This document shows, piece after piece, positions 15,511 to 23,122 of a stretch of DNA of 64,000 nucleotides (position 1 is the first letter of the stretch; every line of letters starts with the position of its first letter). The DNA is from a virus. Below the pieces are notes generated by a model. The model was not told the DNA's origin and made no database searches. It saw only the letters and a list, made by a program, of their open reading frames with translations. The position numbers and the translations under genes are program-made. The DNA lies in the IMG/VR virus record IMGVR_UViG_3300035034_001869, positions 1 through 64,000 of that record. The stretch is one strand, 5' to 3'.

Positions 15511-15558
15511 AATACATTATCCTTTTATCACCTATTTAATATTTATTTTATGTATTTC

Positions 15559-15587
15559 ATTATAATCAATAATAAGCATAATGTCAA
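15559..15587 (-). promoter_or_regulatory. Consensus sigma70 promoter of the clamp-loader operon
   Basis: Leftward TTGACA (15582-15587), 17 bases, TATAAT (15559-15564). Both boxes match consensus perfectly, making it the strongest-looking promoter in the window. It would drive the RHH gene, clamp loader, helical protein, SSB and recombinase. Confidence 0.85.
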
Positions 15588-15632
15588 TGAAAATAATTAA
15601 GATATTAATGATTTATTAATACTAATCTCATG

Positions 15633-15672
15633 AAACAAAAACGACACCACGGGATAGCCTTCCCGTGATGTC
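15633..15672 (-). terminator. Strong terminator after the tRNA island
   Basis: Read leftward, an 11-bp stem (15662-15672 paired with 15643-15653, CCCGTG core, one wobble) is followed by TTTTTGTTT. A T-rich tract also follows on the other strand, so it may work in both directions. It insulates the tRNA transcripts from the clamp-loader promoter. Confidence 0.85.
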
Positions 15673-15677
15673 TTAGT

Positions 15678-15750
15678 TTTTGATACTCGGAATTGAACCG
15701 AGGACAAATCGCTTTATAGGCGATAGCTCTACCATCTGAGCTATATCAAT
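15678..15750 (-). tRNA. tRNA with formal anticodon AUA
   Basis: A complete cloverleaf: T8-A9, D-arm GCTC/GAGC with loop AGATGGTA, anticodon arm ATCGC/GCGAT with loop CTATAAA, five-base variable loop, and T-arm CTCGG/CCGAG with TTCAATT. The acceptor stem has six pairs (TTGATA/TATCAA) and an A-A mismatch at position 1-72. Position 34 is A, giving anticodon AUA (Tyr UAU if read literally), which is very rare in bacteria; the short variable loop argues against a normal tyrosine tRNA. CCA is not encoded. Identity is uncertain. Confidence 0.8.
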
Positions 15751-15789
15751 TTGTGCCATCGTTAAGTAAATTTCCGTTAGAATAAAATC

Positions 15790-15885
15790 TCATGTTAAAG
15801 ATATCATGTATTACCATTATACGATCCGGACATATGGTTTTTGTTGGCGTCCGGAGAGAGACTTGAACTCCCATTCTGAAAAATT
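15790..15885 (-). tRNA. Two tRNA halves in circularly permuted order (candidate permuted tRNA)
   Basis: On the leftward strand the 3' half comes first: T-arm GGGAG-TTCAAGT-CTCTC, acceptor TCCGGAC, discriminator G and an encoded CCA (15872 down to 15845). After 13 bases comes a 5' half: acceptor GTCCGGA, then TCGTAT-AATGG-TAATAC like the T4 tRNA-Gly D-arm (15831 down to about 15807). The two acceptor strands pair perfectly over 7 bp. Flanks TGATA and TTTCA could form an anticodon stem with one mismatch. No normally ordered partner for either half is visible nearby. The alternative is two decayed tRNAs. Confidence 0.45.
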
Positions 15886-16020
15886 TTAGGATTTTAAACA
15901 ATTTACTATTTACCTTTTTGGCTTAAACTGTAGGTCAAAAAACTTAATCTCATTGATTTTCTTCCTCAGGAAGAGAACCTTATTACACTAAACTAACACT
16001 AAGACTGGACCTAATTTGTA

Positions 16021-16088
16021 TGGCAAGCGTTCCCCAAGTTCCCAAAATCCCCATGAGTAGAATTTAATTTTAAAGAGAACACCTGCCA
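16021..16088 (-). ncRNA. Long stem-loop directly after the 261-residue protein gene
   Basis: TGGCAGGTGTTCTC pairs with GGGGAACGCTTGCCA over 14 positions with three wobbles, closing a 39-base internal region. It starts a few bases after the stop codon at 16093. There is no following T-run, so it is not a standard terminator. It may be a processing site or part of a larger RNA running into the tRNA-like halves. The remaining stretch 15.89-16.02 kb holds no gene I can see. Confidence 0.5.
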
Positions 16089-16092
16089 AGTA

Positions 16093-16878
16093 TTATTCTT
16101 CTATTTTAAAATCATTGCCGGAATTCCCGTTGATATATTTGAACAAGTTCGTACCAATCTTACCCGTAACGACTTCAGTTGTGTTTGCTCTTTGTCTGGC
16201 TTTTTTAAATGCACGAATCAGCTTGTCAATTCTGCCAAGCAATTCTGATTTTTCAGCAGGGGTGATCATACCTGACCAGGCTGTCAAAGAATACTTTCCA
16301 ACATTTTTCACATTGGAAACTTCCTTTATCTGAGCTGGATGTTCTTTTGTAGCTTCATATAAAACAACCGCTTCAATTACGGATTCTGTCTTCAGCTTTT
16401 CCTGTGGTTTGGTTGTTTTATAAATGTTTTCACCTTGGGAAGCATCTTTCTCCCACTCAATGCCAGGAGCCAATGTGGGAATACTCTCATATGCAACACG
16501 GAGGTGTTTCATTCTGGTTTCCATTCCCAATAGAAACGTGGCCGGAAGATTCTCGCCAATTATAAGACCGTCAACGATCAGATTTGCCGTAGCATCTTGG
16601 TTCGTTGCTTCTTTCTGGAGCAGAGCATCGAAATATCTGATTTCTGTTTTCTGCATGTGGTCCAGTTTCGCCTGAACAGTTGTATCAATTTTTTTGAACT
16701 CTTCAGGATATGAAATTCCATCTTCAACAAACATTTCAAATTTCCTGTGCTGACCCATAAAATGATCCGCCTTCTTTGTAAAAGTAGTTCTGGTTTCGTC
16801 CAGAATCTTTTTATGGGCTCCGTCAAGATCTGCTTCAACTGCAAGTAATTCGTGTAATACTGCTTTCTTTTTAGCCAT
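16093..16878 (-). CDS. Conserved-looking phage protein, 261 aa, probably abundant
   Basis: I do not recognise a function. The first 100 residues are helical and charged, and the middle includes LIVDGLIIGENLPATFLLGMETRMKHLR. The C-terminal part has a KARQRANTTEVVTGKIG motif before a disordered end. The base composition is less AT-rich than neighbouring genes. It also has its own promoter and a strong ribosome-binding site, so high expression is likely. The gene stands alone between the promoter at 16.97 kb and the RNA island. Confidence 0.8.
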   Translation of the reverse strand: MAKKKAVLHELLAVEADLDGAHKKILDETRTTFTKKADHFMGQHRKFEMFVEDGISYPEEFKKIDTTVQAKLDHMQKTEIRYFDALLQKEATNQDATANLIVDGLIIGENLPATFLLGMETRMKHLRVAYESIPTLAPGIEWEKDASQGENIYKTTKPQEKLKTESVIEAVVLYEATKEHPAQIKEVSNVKNVGKYSLTAWSGMITPAEKSELLGRIDKLIRAFKKARQRANTTEVVTGKIGTNLFKYINGNSGNDFKIEE

Positions 16879-16953
16879 CGTTTTTACTCCTTTTCTTCTG
16901 AGATTTTATTGATCTCGCTTTACTAAATTAAACTATTTTCTTTCAACAAATGC

Positions 16954-16982
16954 AGAATACTAAATTAAAAATGTTCTGTCAA
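16954..16982 (-). promoter_or_regulatory. sigma70-like promoter for the 261-residue protein gene
   Basis: Leftward TTGACA (16977-16982), 17 bases, TATTCT (16954-16959). About 70 bases of leader lie before the ATG at 16878. Confidence 0.75.
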
Positions 16983-17038
16983 CAATTATTATTAACTTTT
17001 TAATGAAACATTAATAACATATTAATTGTAGTACGGAA

Positions 17039-17326
17039 TTACTTACTCAACACTACCCATCGTTCATTGTTAGAGCATAGGTCCGGATTTTCATGATATC
17101 CATACCAGCATAATATCCATCTTCCATCTCTTAGTTTTCGTTTCCACATTTTTCCGGCATAAACTCCAGAAGGTTTTGAATGGCTATACTCTGCGAGTTT
17201 ATTTAAATCATCTTCTGACATGGTTGCATTATCATCATCAATTATGATTCCTTTATAATCTGGCTGATTCCATGCTTTTCCAAGAGGATCAATAATCATT
17301 GGTATTACGTTTGGTGTGATTTTCAT
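17039..17326 (-). CDS. Hypothetical protein, 95 aa
   Basis: Contains an acidic middle (IIIDDDNATMSEDDLNKLAEY) and a tryptophan-rich C-terminal part (MWKRKLRDGRWILCWYGYHENPDLC). No domain recognised. It lies 34 bases below the polymerase gene and is the last gene of the polymerase-clamp operon. Confidence 0.7.
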   Translation of the reverse strand: MKITPNVIPMIIDPLGKAWNQPDYKGIIIDDDNATMSEDDLNKLAEYSHSKPSGVYAGKMWKRKLRDGRWILCWYGYHENPDLCSNNERWVVLSK

Positions 17327-17360
17327 TTTATTATCCCATTGTTACCGACACATTATCATG

Positions 17361-20030
17361 TCAAATTATTTCATTATTTTTAATTTGTTTAAGACTATAT
17401 TCTGTCATCTGGGCAAATGATCCTCCATCTTCACGTAATGCAGAAAGTTCATGCTCTATTTCCATGGGAACAATTAACCATTTGAATCTGTTCTGTAAGT
17501 CTGCTACTATATTGGAAACTCCCTCCATATAAAAGGCAGTTTCATCCTTATGTATATCCGAAAGTATAGAATCATGAATTTGCCCAATTAATTTGGTTCT
17601 CAGTTTATTTTTTCGAATGAATTTTGCAATTTCGTTTAAGGTATAAACCAGAAGGTGAAAAGAAGTTCCTTGAATAGGATAGTTGGTGCATTGTTTTCTA
17701 TCCATATATCCTTGAAATCTAAAACCAAGATAAGTTTCAATGAATCCATATCTTTGATAAAATTCAACGATATCTTTCTTCCATTGAGTGTACTCCGGAA
17801 ATCTTTCATTCCACATCTTATCTTCAACATGTTTACAATGTTCAAGGAATGAACCTTCTGTTGCTTCGTAATTATCTATTGTGCCAAGTTCATAAATACC
17901 TTTACTTTCAAGATGATCTCTGACAGTGATGCCGTTTGGCAATTCAAGTCCTGCTTCAACAACATTTTCCCATAAAGCTTTCCCGCATGACCCGAACCAA
18001 TCCCCATAGAACTGAGCAAAGGTCCAATCACTCTTAGCAAAGAATCTGATCATTTTTACAAGTTTCTTTTGTTCTTTGGAATAATCTTTTCTTTCTAACA
18101 TGTCATTAGGCAACATCCATAAATCAGTCGCATTATCTCTATGCATATCGGTTGTCGGGTCTACGAGATAATTATAAAAGTTCTTGTCTTGATGATAACA
18201 TACACTCGTTATTACCTCTGCCCCAGAGAAATCTTGCTCCCCAATTCTGCATTCAGGAGAAGGCACAATTCCCATTCTTATCAATGCTTTGATGATCGCA
18301 TCTCTATTTGGAAGATTCTGAAAATTAGGCATTGAGGATGAAGATCTATAACTGACAGGGATATGAAGATCAAAAAAGGGATGAATTTTTCCCATGACTT
18401 CTTCTCTGGTGAACTGAGCAAGATATGTTCCTCTTGCTTTTTCAAGCTTTTTTACTTCAATAAGTTTATCGACAAAAGGTAGATTTAAACCTTCAAGAGT
18501 TACTTTGTCCGTTTTATAATTTCCATTTGCCGTGTAAACAGGAGGTTTACCAAGAACATCATAAAACAGCTTTCCCAAATCTTGATTCGATGTTAAGCTT
18601 ATTTCTTTACCAAATGTCTCTTTGAATTTTGTTGCTTCTCTGCCTTCAGACAAATATTTATTCATTTCTTTCATCTGGACTTCTAAATCTTTTTCGGCTT
18701 GTTCATAATAAGACACATCAACAGGTATTCCATTGTTTTGAATGGTTCCCATTGTATGTAATCCACGCATAAATAATTTATATGCGCTGAACATTTCTTT
18801 CATTCTTGGAAGAGTTATGGATTGATCTCTGTATCTCATCATTGTGTAAATACAATCAAGGCCGTTATATATCAATAATTCTCTGAAAGGAGCTTTTTCA
18901 ATTGTATTGAATTCGCCATTCTTTGATTTTAAAAATGGTTTGATTGCGGTATCATAAGGACGAACTCCATAATGAACAAATGTCTGAAATTTTAATCCTG
19001 TGGAAGCTTTTCTGTTATCAAGGATATGTTCTGCCATCATAGTATCCCAATGCCAAGACGTAGCTCTTGTTCCGACATGAACTTTAGACCAAGAATCTTC
19101 AAACTTCCAATTCTGCACAACTTTTTTTATTTTTTTATCTCTGAGTATTTTTCCCCATAAATTTAAAAGTATTTTAAATTCAGATTCGGTCCAAAAAGAT
19201 TTATAATTAAAGGGAAATGCATACGCTTTTTTGGTAGACACAGCAATACCTATGGTACAAATTTTGTGTCCCTTTCTATAGGGCTTTAATCCGGTAGTTT
19301 CGTAATCAAATGCAATGGTTGGTTTTCTGTTTATTATTCGTTTTAAGAGCGATTTAACAGCTTTAAAGTCTGTCAGTATAGAAACGTACTGCTCATAGTC
19401 TGTAAATGCTTCATATGTCAGTTTAAGACAGTGAGCAACACGTTTTAAATCTTTTGTGAACGTGCATTTTCTATTTTTATCAGTTTCTTTGTCTAAAACA
19501 AAGTTTGGATGATACAATGGCACTATATAACAGCCAAATTTTTGATCGGGAATTTCGTATGCTCTCCATCTCTCAACTTGACGATTTGAAAAGTCTTCCC
19601 CAAACAACGATGTATTTGAAATACTTCCAAGAGATAGTATTAATTTTGGCTTTAATGTTCTGATTGCTTTTTCTACGTTAGGATAACAACATTTTATTTC
19701 TTTGTGGGATGGTGCCCTGCCTGATGGGGGTTTACAACTTACTGCATTCATTACCCAACAATCTTTTCTTAATGATATTCCGTGTTCTCTAAGACCATCA
19801 GCAAGAAGTTTCCCTGAACTTCCTAAGAGGGCTGTGCCATATTGATCTTCTTCCTCGCTCGGGTATTCGGATATGATAAGAATACCCTTTCTGCCTTCCC
19901 CGGAAACTTTAATTTTAGAAGTTACACAGGTAGTATATAATTTACACTGCATACAGTTTGGTTCAAGTTGATCCACATCTATCTTTATTGTCGTGATTTT
20001 ATTAAGCTCTGAACTTGTGAAGAATCCCAT
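17361..20030 (-). CDS. Uracil-DNA glycosylase fused to family A DNA polymerase
   Basis: The replicative polymerase. Residues 20-200 form a family 4 (iron-sulfur) uracil-DNA glycosylase with cysteines C26, C29, C99 (NAVSCKPP) and C114/C115, and the HP motif at 174-175. A 3'-5' proofreading exonuclease follows, with D242-x-E244 (FDYETTGL) and NGLDCIYTM near 389. The polymerase domain has motif A at D600 (QDFSGAE), motif B with KSDWTFAQFYG near 666-676, and motif C at H819-D820 (IGQIHDS). The fusion would couple uracil removal or sensing to synthesis. The clamp gene lies 2 bases upstream. Confidence 0.95.
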   Translation of the reverse strand: MGFFTSSELNKITTIKIDVDQLEPNCMQCKLYTTCVTSKIKVSGEGRKGILIISEYPSEEEDQYGTALLGSSGKLLADGLREHGISLRKDCWVMNAVSCKPPSGRAPSHKEIKCCYPNVEKAIRTLKPKLILSLGSISNTSLFGEDFSNRQVERWRAYEIPDQKFGCYIVPLYHPNFVLDKETDKNRKCTFTKDLKRVAHCLKLTYEAFTDYEQYVSILTDFKAVKSLLKRIINRKPTIAFDYETTGLKPYRKGHKICTIGIAVSTKKAYAFPFNYKSFWTESEFKILLNLWGKILRDKKIKKVVQNWKFEDSWSKVHVGTRATSWHWDTMMAEHILDNRKASTGLKFQTFVHYGVRPYDTAIKPFLKSKNGEFNTIEKAPFRELLIYNGLDCIYTMMRYRDQSITLPRMKEMFSAYKLFMRGLHTMGTIQNNGIPVDVSYYEQAEKDLEVQMKEMNKYLSEGREATKFKETFGKEISLTSNQDLGKLFYDVLGKPPVYTANGNYKTDKVTLEGLNLPFVDKLIEVKKLEKARGTYLAQFTREEVMGKIHPFFDLHIPVSYRSSSSMPNFQNLPNRDAIIKALIRMGIVPSPECRIGEQDFSGAEVITSVCYHQDKNFYNYLVDPTTDMHRDNATDLWMLPNDMLERKDYSKEQKKLVKMIRFFAKSDWTFAQFYGDWFGSCGKALWENVVEAGLELPNGITVRDHLESKGIYELGTIDNYEATEGSFLEHCKHVEDKMWNERFPEYTQWKKDIVEFYQRYGFIETYLGFRFQGYMDRKQCTNYPIQGTSFHLLVYTLNEIAKFIRKNKLRTKLIGQIHDSILSDIHKDETAFYMEGVSNIVADLQNRFKWLIVPMEIEHELSALREDGGSFAQMTEYSLKQIKNNEII

Positions 20031-20032
20031 AA

Positions 20033-21043
20033 TTATTCTCCAAATAATGCTGTTACAATCGTAAAATCTCCGTTCGTAATACTTATTCGTTTTTCGTCAT
20101 GTCTCAAAGTTGAGGAGTGTCGTAACATTTCTTTTAAAAACGATGGACTGACAGAGAATGAAAAGTCGGCTCCATCATACTCAGTTTTTGTTCTATACTG
20201 CATACTGCCTGAATCAGATTTTGCCTGAATCAAACATATGTTTTTCTTTATGGTGATAGTTACGGATGAGGTAAACTCATCGGTGAATACTTCAGACATA
20301 TCAAGTCCGTCAAGCATCCCCTTTTCCAACTCTACAGATTCGCCGTTAAGCTTATCGACCACACTGGAAAAATCGGGGTAGTTTCCGGAAGTTCTTCTAA
20401 CTGACAACACATACGCATCATTCTCTTCTTTGAAATGAATCCATGATTTTGTGACATCATACGTTGACAGATCAAGACTGATGATGGTCGGAATGTGTCT
20501 GGACTGCAACAGCATGGTTTTCATCTTTTTGGCTAAGATCGCTTTTGCCACTCTGTTATTGTCTGATGCAATCATGATTGTATCTTTGATCGACAAACAT
20601 GCTAAGGTATTATCTGATTCTTTCTTTGATGCGGCAAATTGACAGAGTTTAGCAGAATCAAAGAAGTTCTCTGGTATTGAATACCATTTACACGTTTCAA
20701 TTGATTTCGCTATCTCTTTTGTTCGTAAAGGAATTTCTTCATCCGTTATTGTCTTCAGCTTCAATTTTACATCTTTTGCTTTGATGATGAAATCTGTTTC
20801 TTCCATAGAAATATCAATCAAATCGCCTTTAATCTTACTTACGGTCTTCATCAGATTATCAGCGTGAACGAAACATTCAAAATCAGTTTCAAATTTATAG
20901 GTTATAAGTATCTCATTATTGTAGGCCATTATATTTTCACCAGTAAACTGAAAATATAACATACTCTCTAATGATTTGCTTTTTGATAATCCAATTTTGA
21001 CTGTACTCAGAACGTCATAAAAGTTGGCCTTGTTTATTTTCAT
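20033..21043 (-). CDS. Sliding clamp (beta-clamp-like)
   Basis: Processivity ring for the polymerase. The 336-residue chain has the repeated strand-helix-strand pattern of DnaN, including a VRRTSGNYPDFSSVVDKL segment, which is the typical YPD..R/V loop before the third domain, and an ending FTIVTALFG in the place of the usual MPMR-type C-terminus. It is flanked by its polymerase and the ABC/GNAT fusion, whose last 29 bases overlap its start, so translation is likely coupled. Confidence 0.85.
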   Translation of the reverse strand: MKINKANFYDVLSTVKIGLSKSKSLESMLYFQFTGENIMAYNNEILITYKFETDFECFVHADNLMKTVSKIKGDLIDISMEETDFIIKAKDVKLKLKTITDEEIPLRTKEIAKSIETCKWYSIPENFFDSAKLCQFAASKKESDNTLACLSIKDTIMIASDNNRVAKAILAKKMKTMLLQSRHIPTIISLDLSTYDVTKSWIHFKEENDAYVLSVRRTSGNYPDFSSVVDKLNGESVELEKGMLDGLDMSEVFTDEFTSSVTITIKKNICLIQAKSDSGSMQYRTKTEYDGADFSFSVSPSFLKEMLRHSSTLRHDEKRISITNGDFTIVTALFGE

Positions 21044-22118
21044 TTCTTATTTTCCTATTATAAATAAATTCATGAGAAAAACATAATCGTCCTTCTGAAG
21101 TATTCCAATGTTTAAAGAATTTGTTGGGTGCGGACTTAGTGGACATGTTCGTTGATGTTGCCGCCCACTTGTCTGATTCATTTCTTACTACTCCTAATTT
21201 TCTATGAGATGTTTTAGCAAAATATCTATTACCTTTGCTTGTGTAGAACTCTGCAATAGTTTCAGATAATCTCATTCCTATACCAAAACCTTGATAATCA
21301 GGAAGAACAACTATTCGATGTTCTCTCCACGCATGAAATACTGTGCCAGAAGGTAATGAACAAGTGGCTATTAAACCAACCAAGACACCATCCATAAAAG
21401 CAAGAAATACTTTAGAAGACTTTAAAATATCCCCACTTAAATAGTGATGATTTTTAAACATCTTCCACGAGGAATGATCTCCTTCGTATATTCTGATCTC
21501 GATTTTAGGTCGTTGAAGCCACCTCCCAGAATACAATTCATTTGTATCCATATCATATACCCAACTTGGTCTAAGCCATTCGATAATATCGTAATGACAA
21601 GTGGCGAAAACTATTCTTCCTATATTGTTTCTGGAAATGTATTTGTTAATTGAATTACAGGCAGACTTTGCAACAACTCTATCAACAACGGATGTAAATT
21701 CATCTATGGTTGCGTTGGTTCTCAATTGTCTTGCCATTGATACTCTAAATTTTTCTCCGTTAGATAAAACGTGAAATGGCTTCAACCATGTTTTTACAGA
21801 ACTAAGACCAACTGCAAATAATTTGGCCTCTGCATCAGACTTTGAATTAAAATGTGAAATTATCGCTTTGTCTCTTTCCCACTTTAGTTTTTTGGTTTTA
21901 CCGAAGAATTTTTTTAGAACTGAACTTTTGCCACTGCCGGAGGACCCGACAATTAAGCCGATCTTAAATTTTTTTGGAAATGATGGGATATTTTTGACAT
22001 GAAATATATTGTTTCCATCAAATTTAATGTCATAATCAGCAGAAATCTCCTCAGTTATATTGTCACATACAACTGAGGAGATTTTTTTTATTTCATGTCT
22101 ATTTATGATGCCAGACAT
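21015..22118 (-). CDS. ABC-type ATPase fused to GNAT acetyltransferase domain
   Basis: Residues 40-200 form a soluble ABC ATPase: Walker A GSSGSGKS 58-65, signature LSNGEKF 118-124, Walker B with TIDEFTS 137-143, and H-loop histidine H175 in ATCHYD. There are no membrane segments. Residues 205-355 form a GNAT fold with the acetyl-CoA loop QGFGIG at 276-281. A FKNHHYL motif at 221-227 recalls the Mu Mom DNA-modification branch. Location inside the polymerase-clamp operon with a 29-base overlap suggests action on DNA or on the replisome. The substrate is unknown. Confidence 0.85.
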   Translation of the reverse strand: MSGIINRHEIKKISSVVCDNITEEISADYDIKFDGNNIFHVKNIPSFPKKFKIGLIVGSSGSGKSSVLKKFFGKTKKLKWERDKAIISHFNSKSDAEAKLFAVGLSSVKTWLKPFHVLSNGEKFRVSMARQLRTNATIDEFTSVVDRVVAKSACNSINKYISRNNIGRIVFATCHYDIIEWLRPSWVYDMDTNELYSGRWLQRPKIEIRIYEGDHSSWKMFKNHHYLSGDILKSSKVFLAFMDGVLVGLIATCSLPSGTVFHAWREHRIVVLPDYQGFGIGMRLSETIAEFYTSKGNRYFAKTSHRKLGVVRNESDKWAATSTNMSTKSAPNKFFKHWNTSEGRLCFSHEFIYNRKIRNENKQGQLL

Positions 22119-22124
22119 TACTGC

Positions 22125-22637
22125 CTATTTTTTGGTAGCAGTGTACTGAAAGTAATTTTTCATTACTCCACATACATGACCAACGGTGGTTTTCATGCCG
22201 GATTTTTCACGATCAGGAAATATCTTTGCCACTGCGTTCAGAATCAGTTCACGATCAACACTGTTGTCATTTTCAACGATGGCACGAATGATTTCATAGC
22301 CGACTTTGGGACCGGCAGATTTTTTCTCTTTGCGAGCTTTTTTCTCTTTCTTGGGTTTTTTCTCTTTCCCTTTCTTGGGTTTTTCTTCATCTGCATCATC
22401 CGTATCATCCGCATCATCAATTACAATAAATTTATTGTAGAAATCAATCGTTTCGTCCGGAAGATCTGCCGCTTTGTCTTTCTCAATGAAATCAAGAATT
22501 TTGTTCGTAAATTCTTCGACAACAACCTCTTTTTTGATTCCAACAACCTTGATTGTGTCTTCTCCGGCAGTTTTCAAAACTTCATTAAGAGCTTTTAATG
22601 CCTCTTTGAATTCTTTGCCTGGGATGTTTTTCGCCAT
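22125..22637 (-). CDS. Hypothetical protein with lysine-rich linker, 170 aa
   Basis: An N-terminal helical domain (about 1-70) is followed by an acidic patch (DDADDTDDADEE), a lysine/glutamate linker (EKKPKKEKKARKEKK) and a C-terminal 60-residue domain (YEIIRAIVENDNSVDRELILNAVAKIFP...GHVCGVMKNYF) that looks like a winged helix. DNA binding is therefore likely but not proven. It is the first gene after the promoter at 22.7 kb and leads into the ABC/GNAT, clamp and polymerase genes. Confidence 0.75.
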   Translation of the reverse strand: MAKNIPGKEFKEALKALNEVLKTAGEDTIKVVGIKKEVVVEEFTNKILDFIEKDKAADLPDETIDFYNKFIVIDDADDTDDADEEKPKKGKEKKPKKEKKARKEKKSAGPKVGYEIIRAIVENDNSVDRELILNAVAKIFPDREKSGMKTTVGHVCGVMKNYFQYTATKK

Positions 22638-22712
22638 TTTTACTTCTCCTTCTTTTTTGTACGTTTAAATTAACTCATTTAGCGTTATTGCTAAGAAAAA
22701 CTATGTAATAAG

Positions 22713-22741
22713 ATTCTAATGATTACTTAATGAAAAGTCAA
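22713..22741 (-). promoter_or_regulatory. sigma70-like promoter of the polymerase-clamp operon
   Basis: Leftward TTGACT (22736-22741), 17 bases, TAGAAT (22713-22718). A small TTAGC/GCTAA hairpin lies in the leader before an AAGGAG site and the ATG at 22637. Confidence 0.65.
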
Positions 22742-22783
22742 CAAAAAATATTAACTTTCTTAATTATTTTCTAACTATTTATT

Positions 22784-22958
22784 TTAATTGCTTTTTATGT
22801 CCATCAAAGAATCATATAAAATTTCAATAGCGTTAATCTCAGCTTTTGAAAACCACTTTTCTTGTCTAAAACAAACTTCTAAGGCAGATACCAAGTTTCT
22901 AACATTTTTCACAGTTCCCTTGATAACAGTTTCTTCTACATTAATTTCTTCAGCCATT
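22784..22958 (-). pseudogene. Small gene interrupted by an apparent +1 frameshift
   Basis: A good start (AAGGAAG site, ATG at 22958) reads MAEEINVEETVIKG and then stops within six codons. One base further on, the next frame stays open (VKNVRNLVSALEVCF..., ending at 22786) and gives a coherent helical product of about 57 residues if one base in ATCAAAGGG is skipped. Options are a decayed gene, a sequencing indel, programmed +1 shifting, or independent initiation at a GTG preceded by AAAGGGA. Confidence 0.5.
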
Positions 22959-23073
22959 TAAATCTTCCTTTCTTAATAATTTTCGATTTGTCGTTAATTG
23001 TGACTTTCAGTATCTAAAATAATAGTTTTAACTGCTCATAGACTATCGTGAGCTTTGTTTTATGCTTTTTGAT

Positions 23074-23110
23074 ATAGTCTCGTATCAATAAATTATAAAA
23101 CTCTCTTAAA
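23074..23110 (-). promoter_or_regulatory. Bipartite phage promoter motif, copy 2
   Basis: Leftward TTTAAGAG (first hexamer 23105-23110), 25 bases, GACTAT (23074-23079), with TGATAC just before the second box. It precedes the small frameshifted gene at 22.96 kb and follows the helicase stop. Confidence 0.55.
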
Positions 23111-23122
23111 CAGAGCTTAAAA

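Noticed and set aside
22095-22598. Rightward 167-codon phenylalanine-rich frame
   Set aside because: Antisense of the lysine-rich linker of the leftward gene at 22125-22637.
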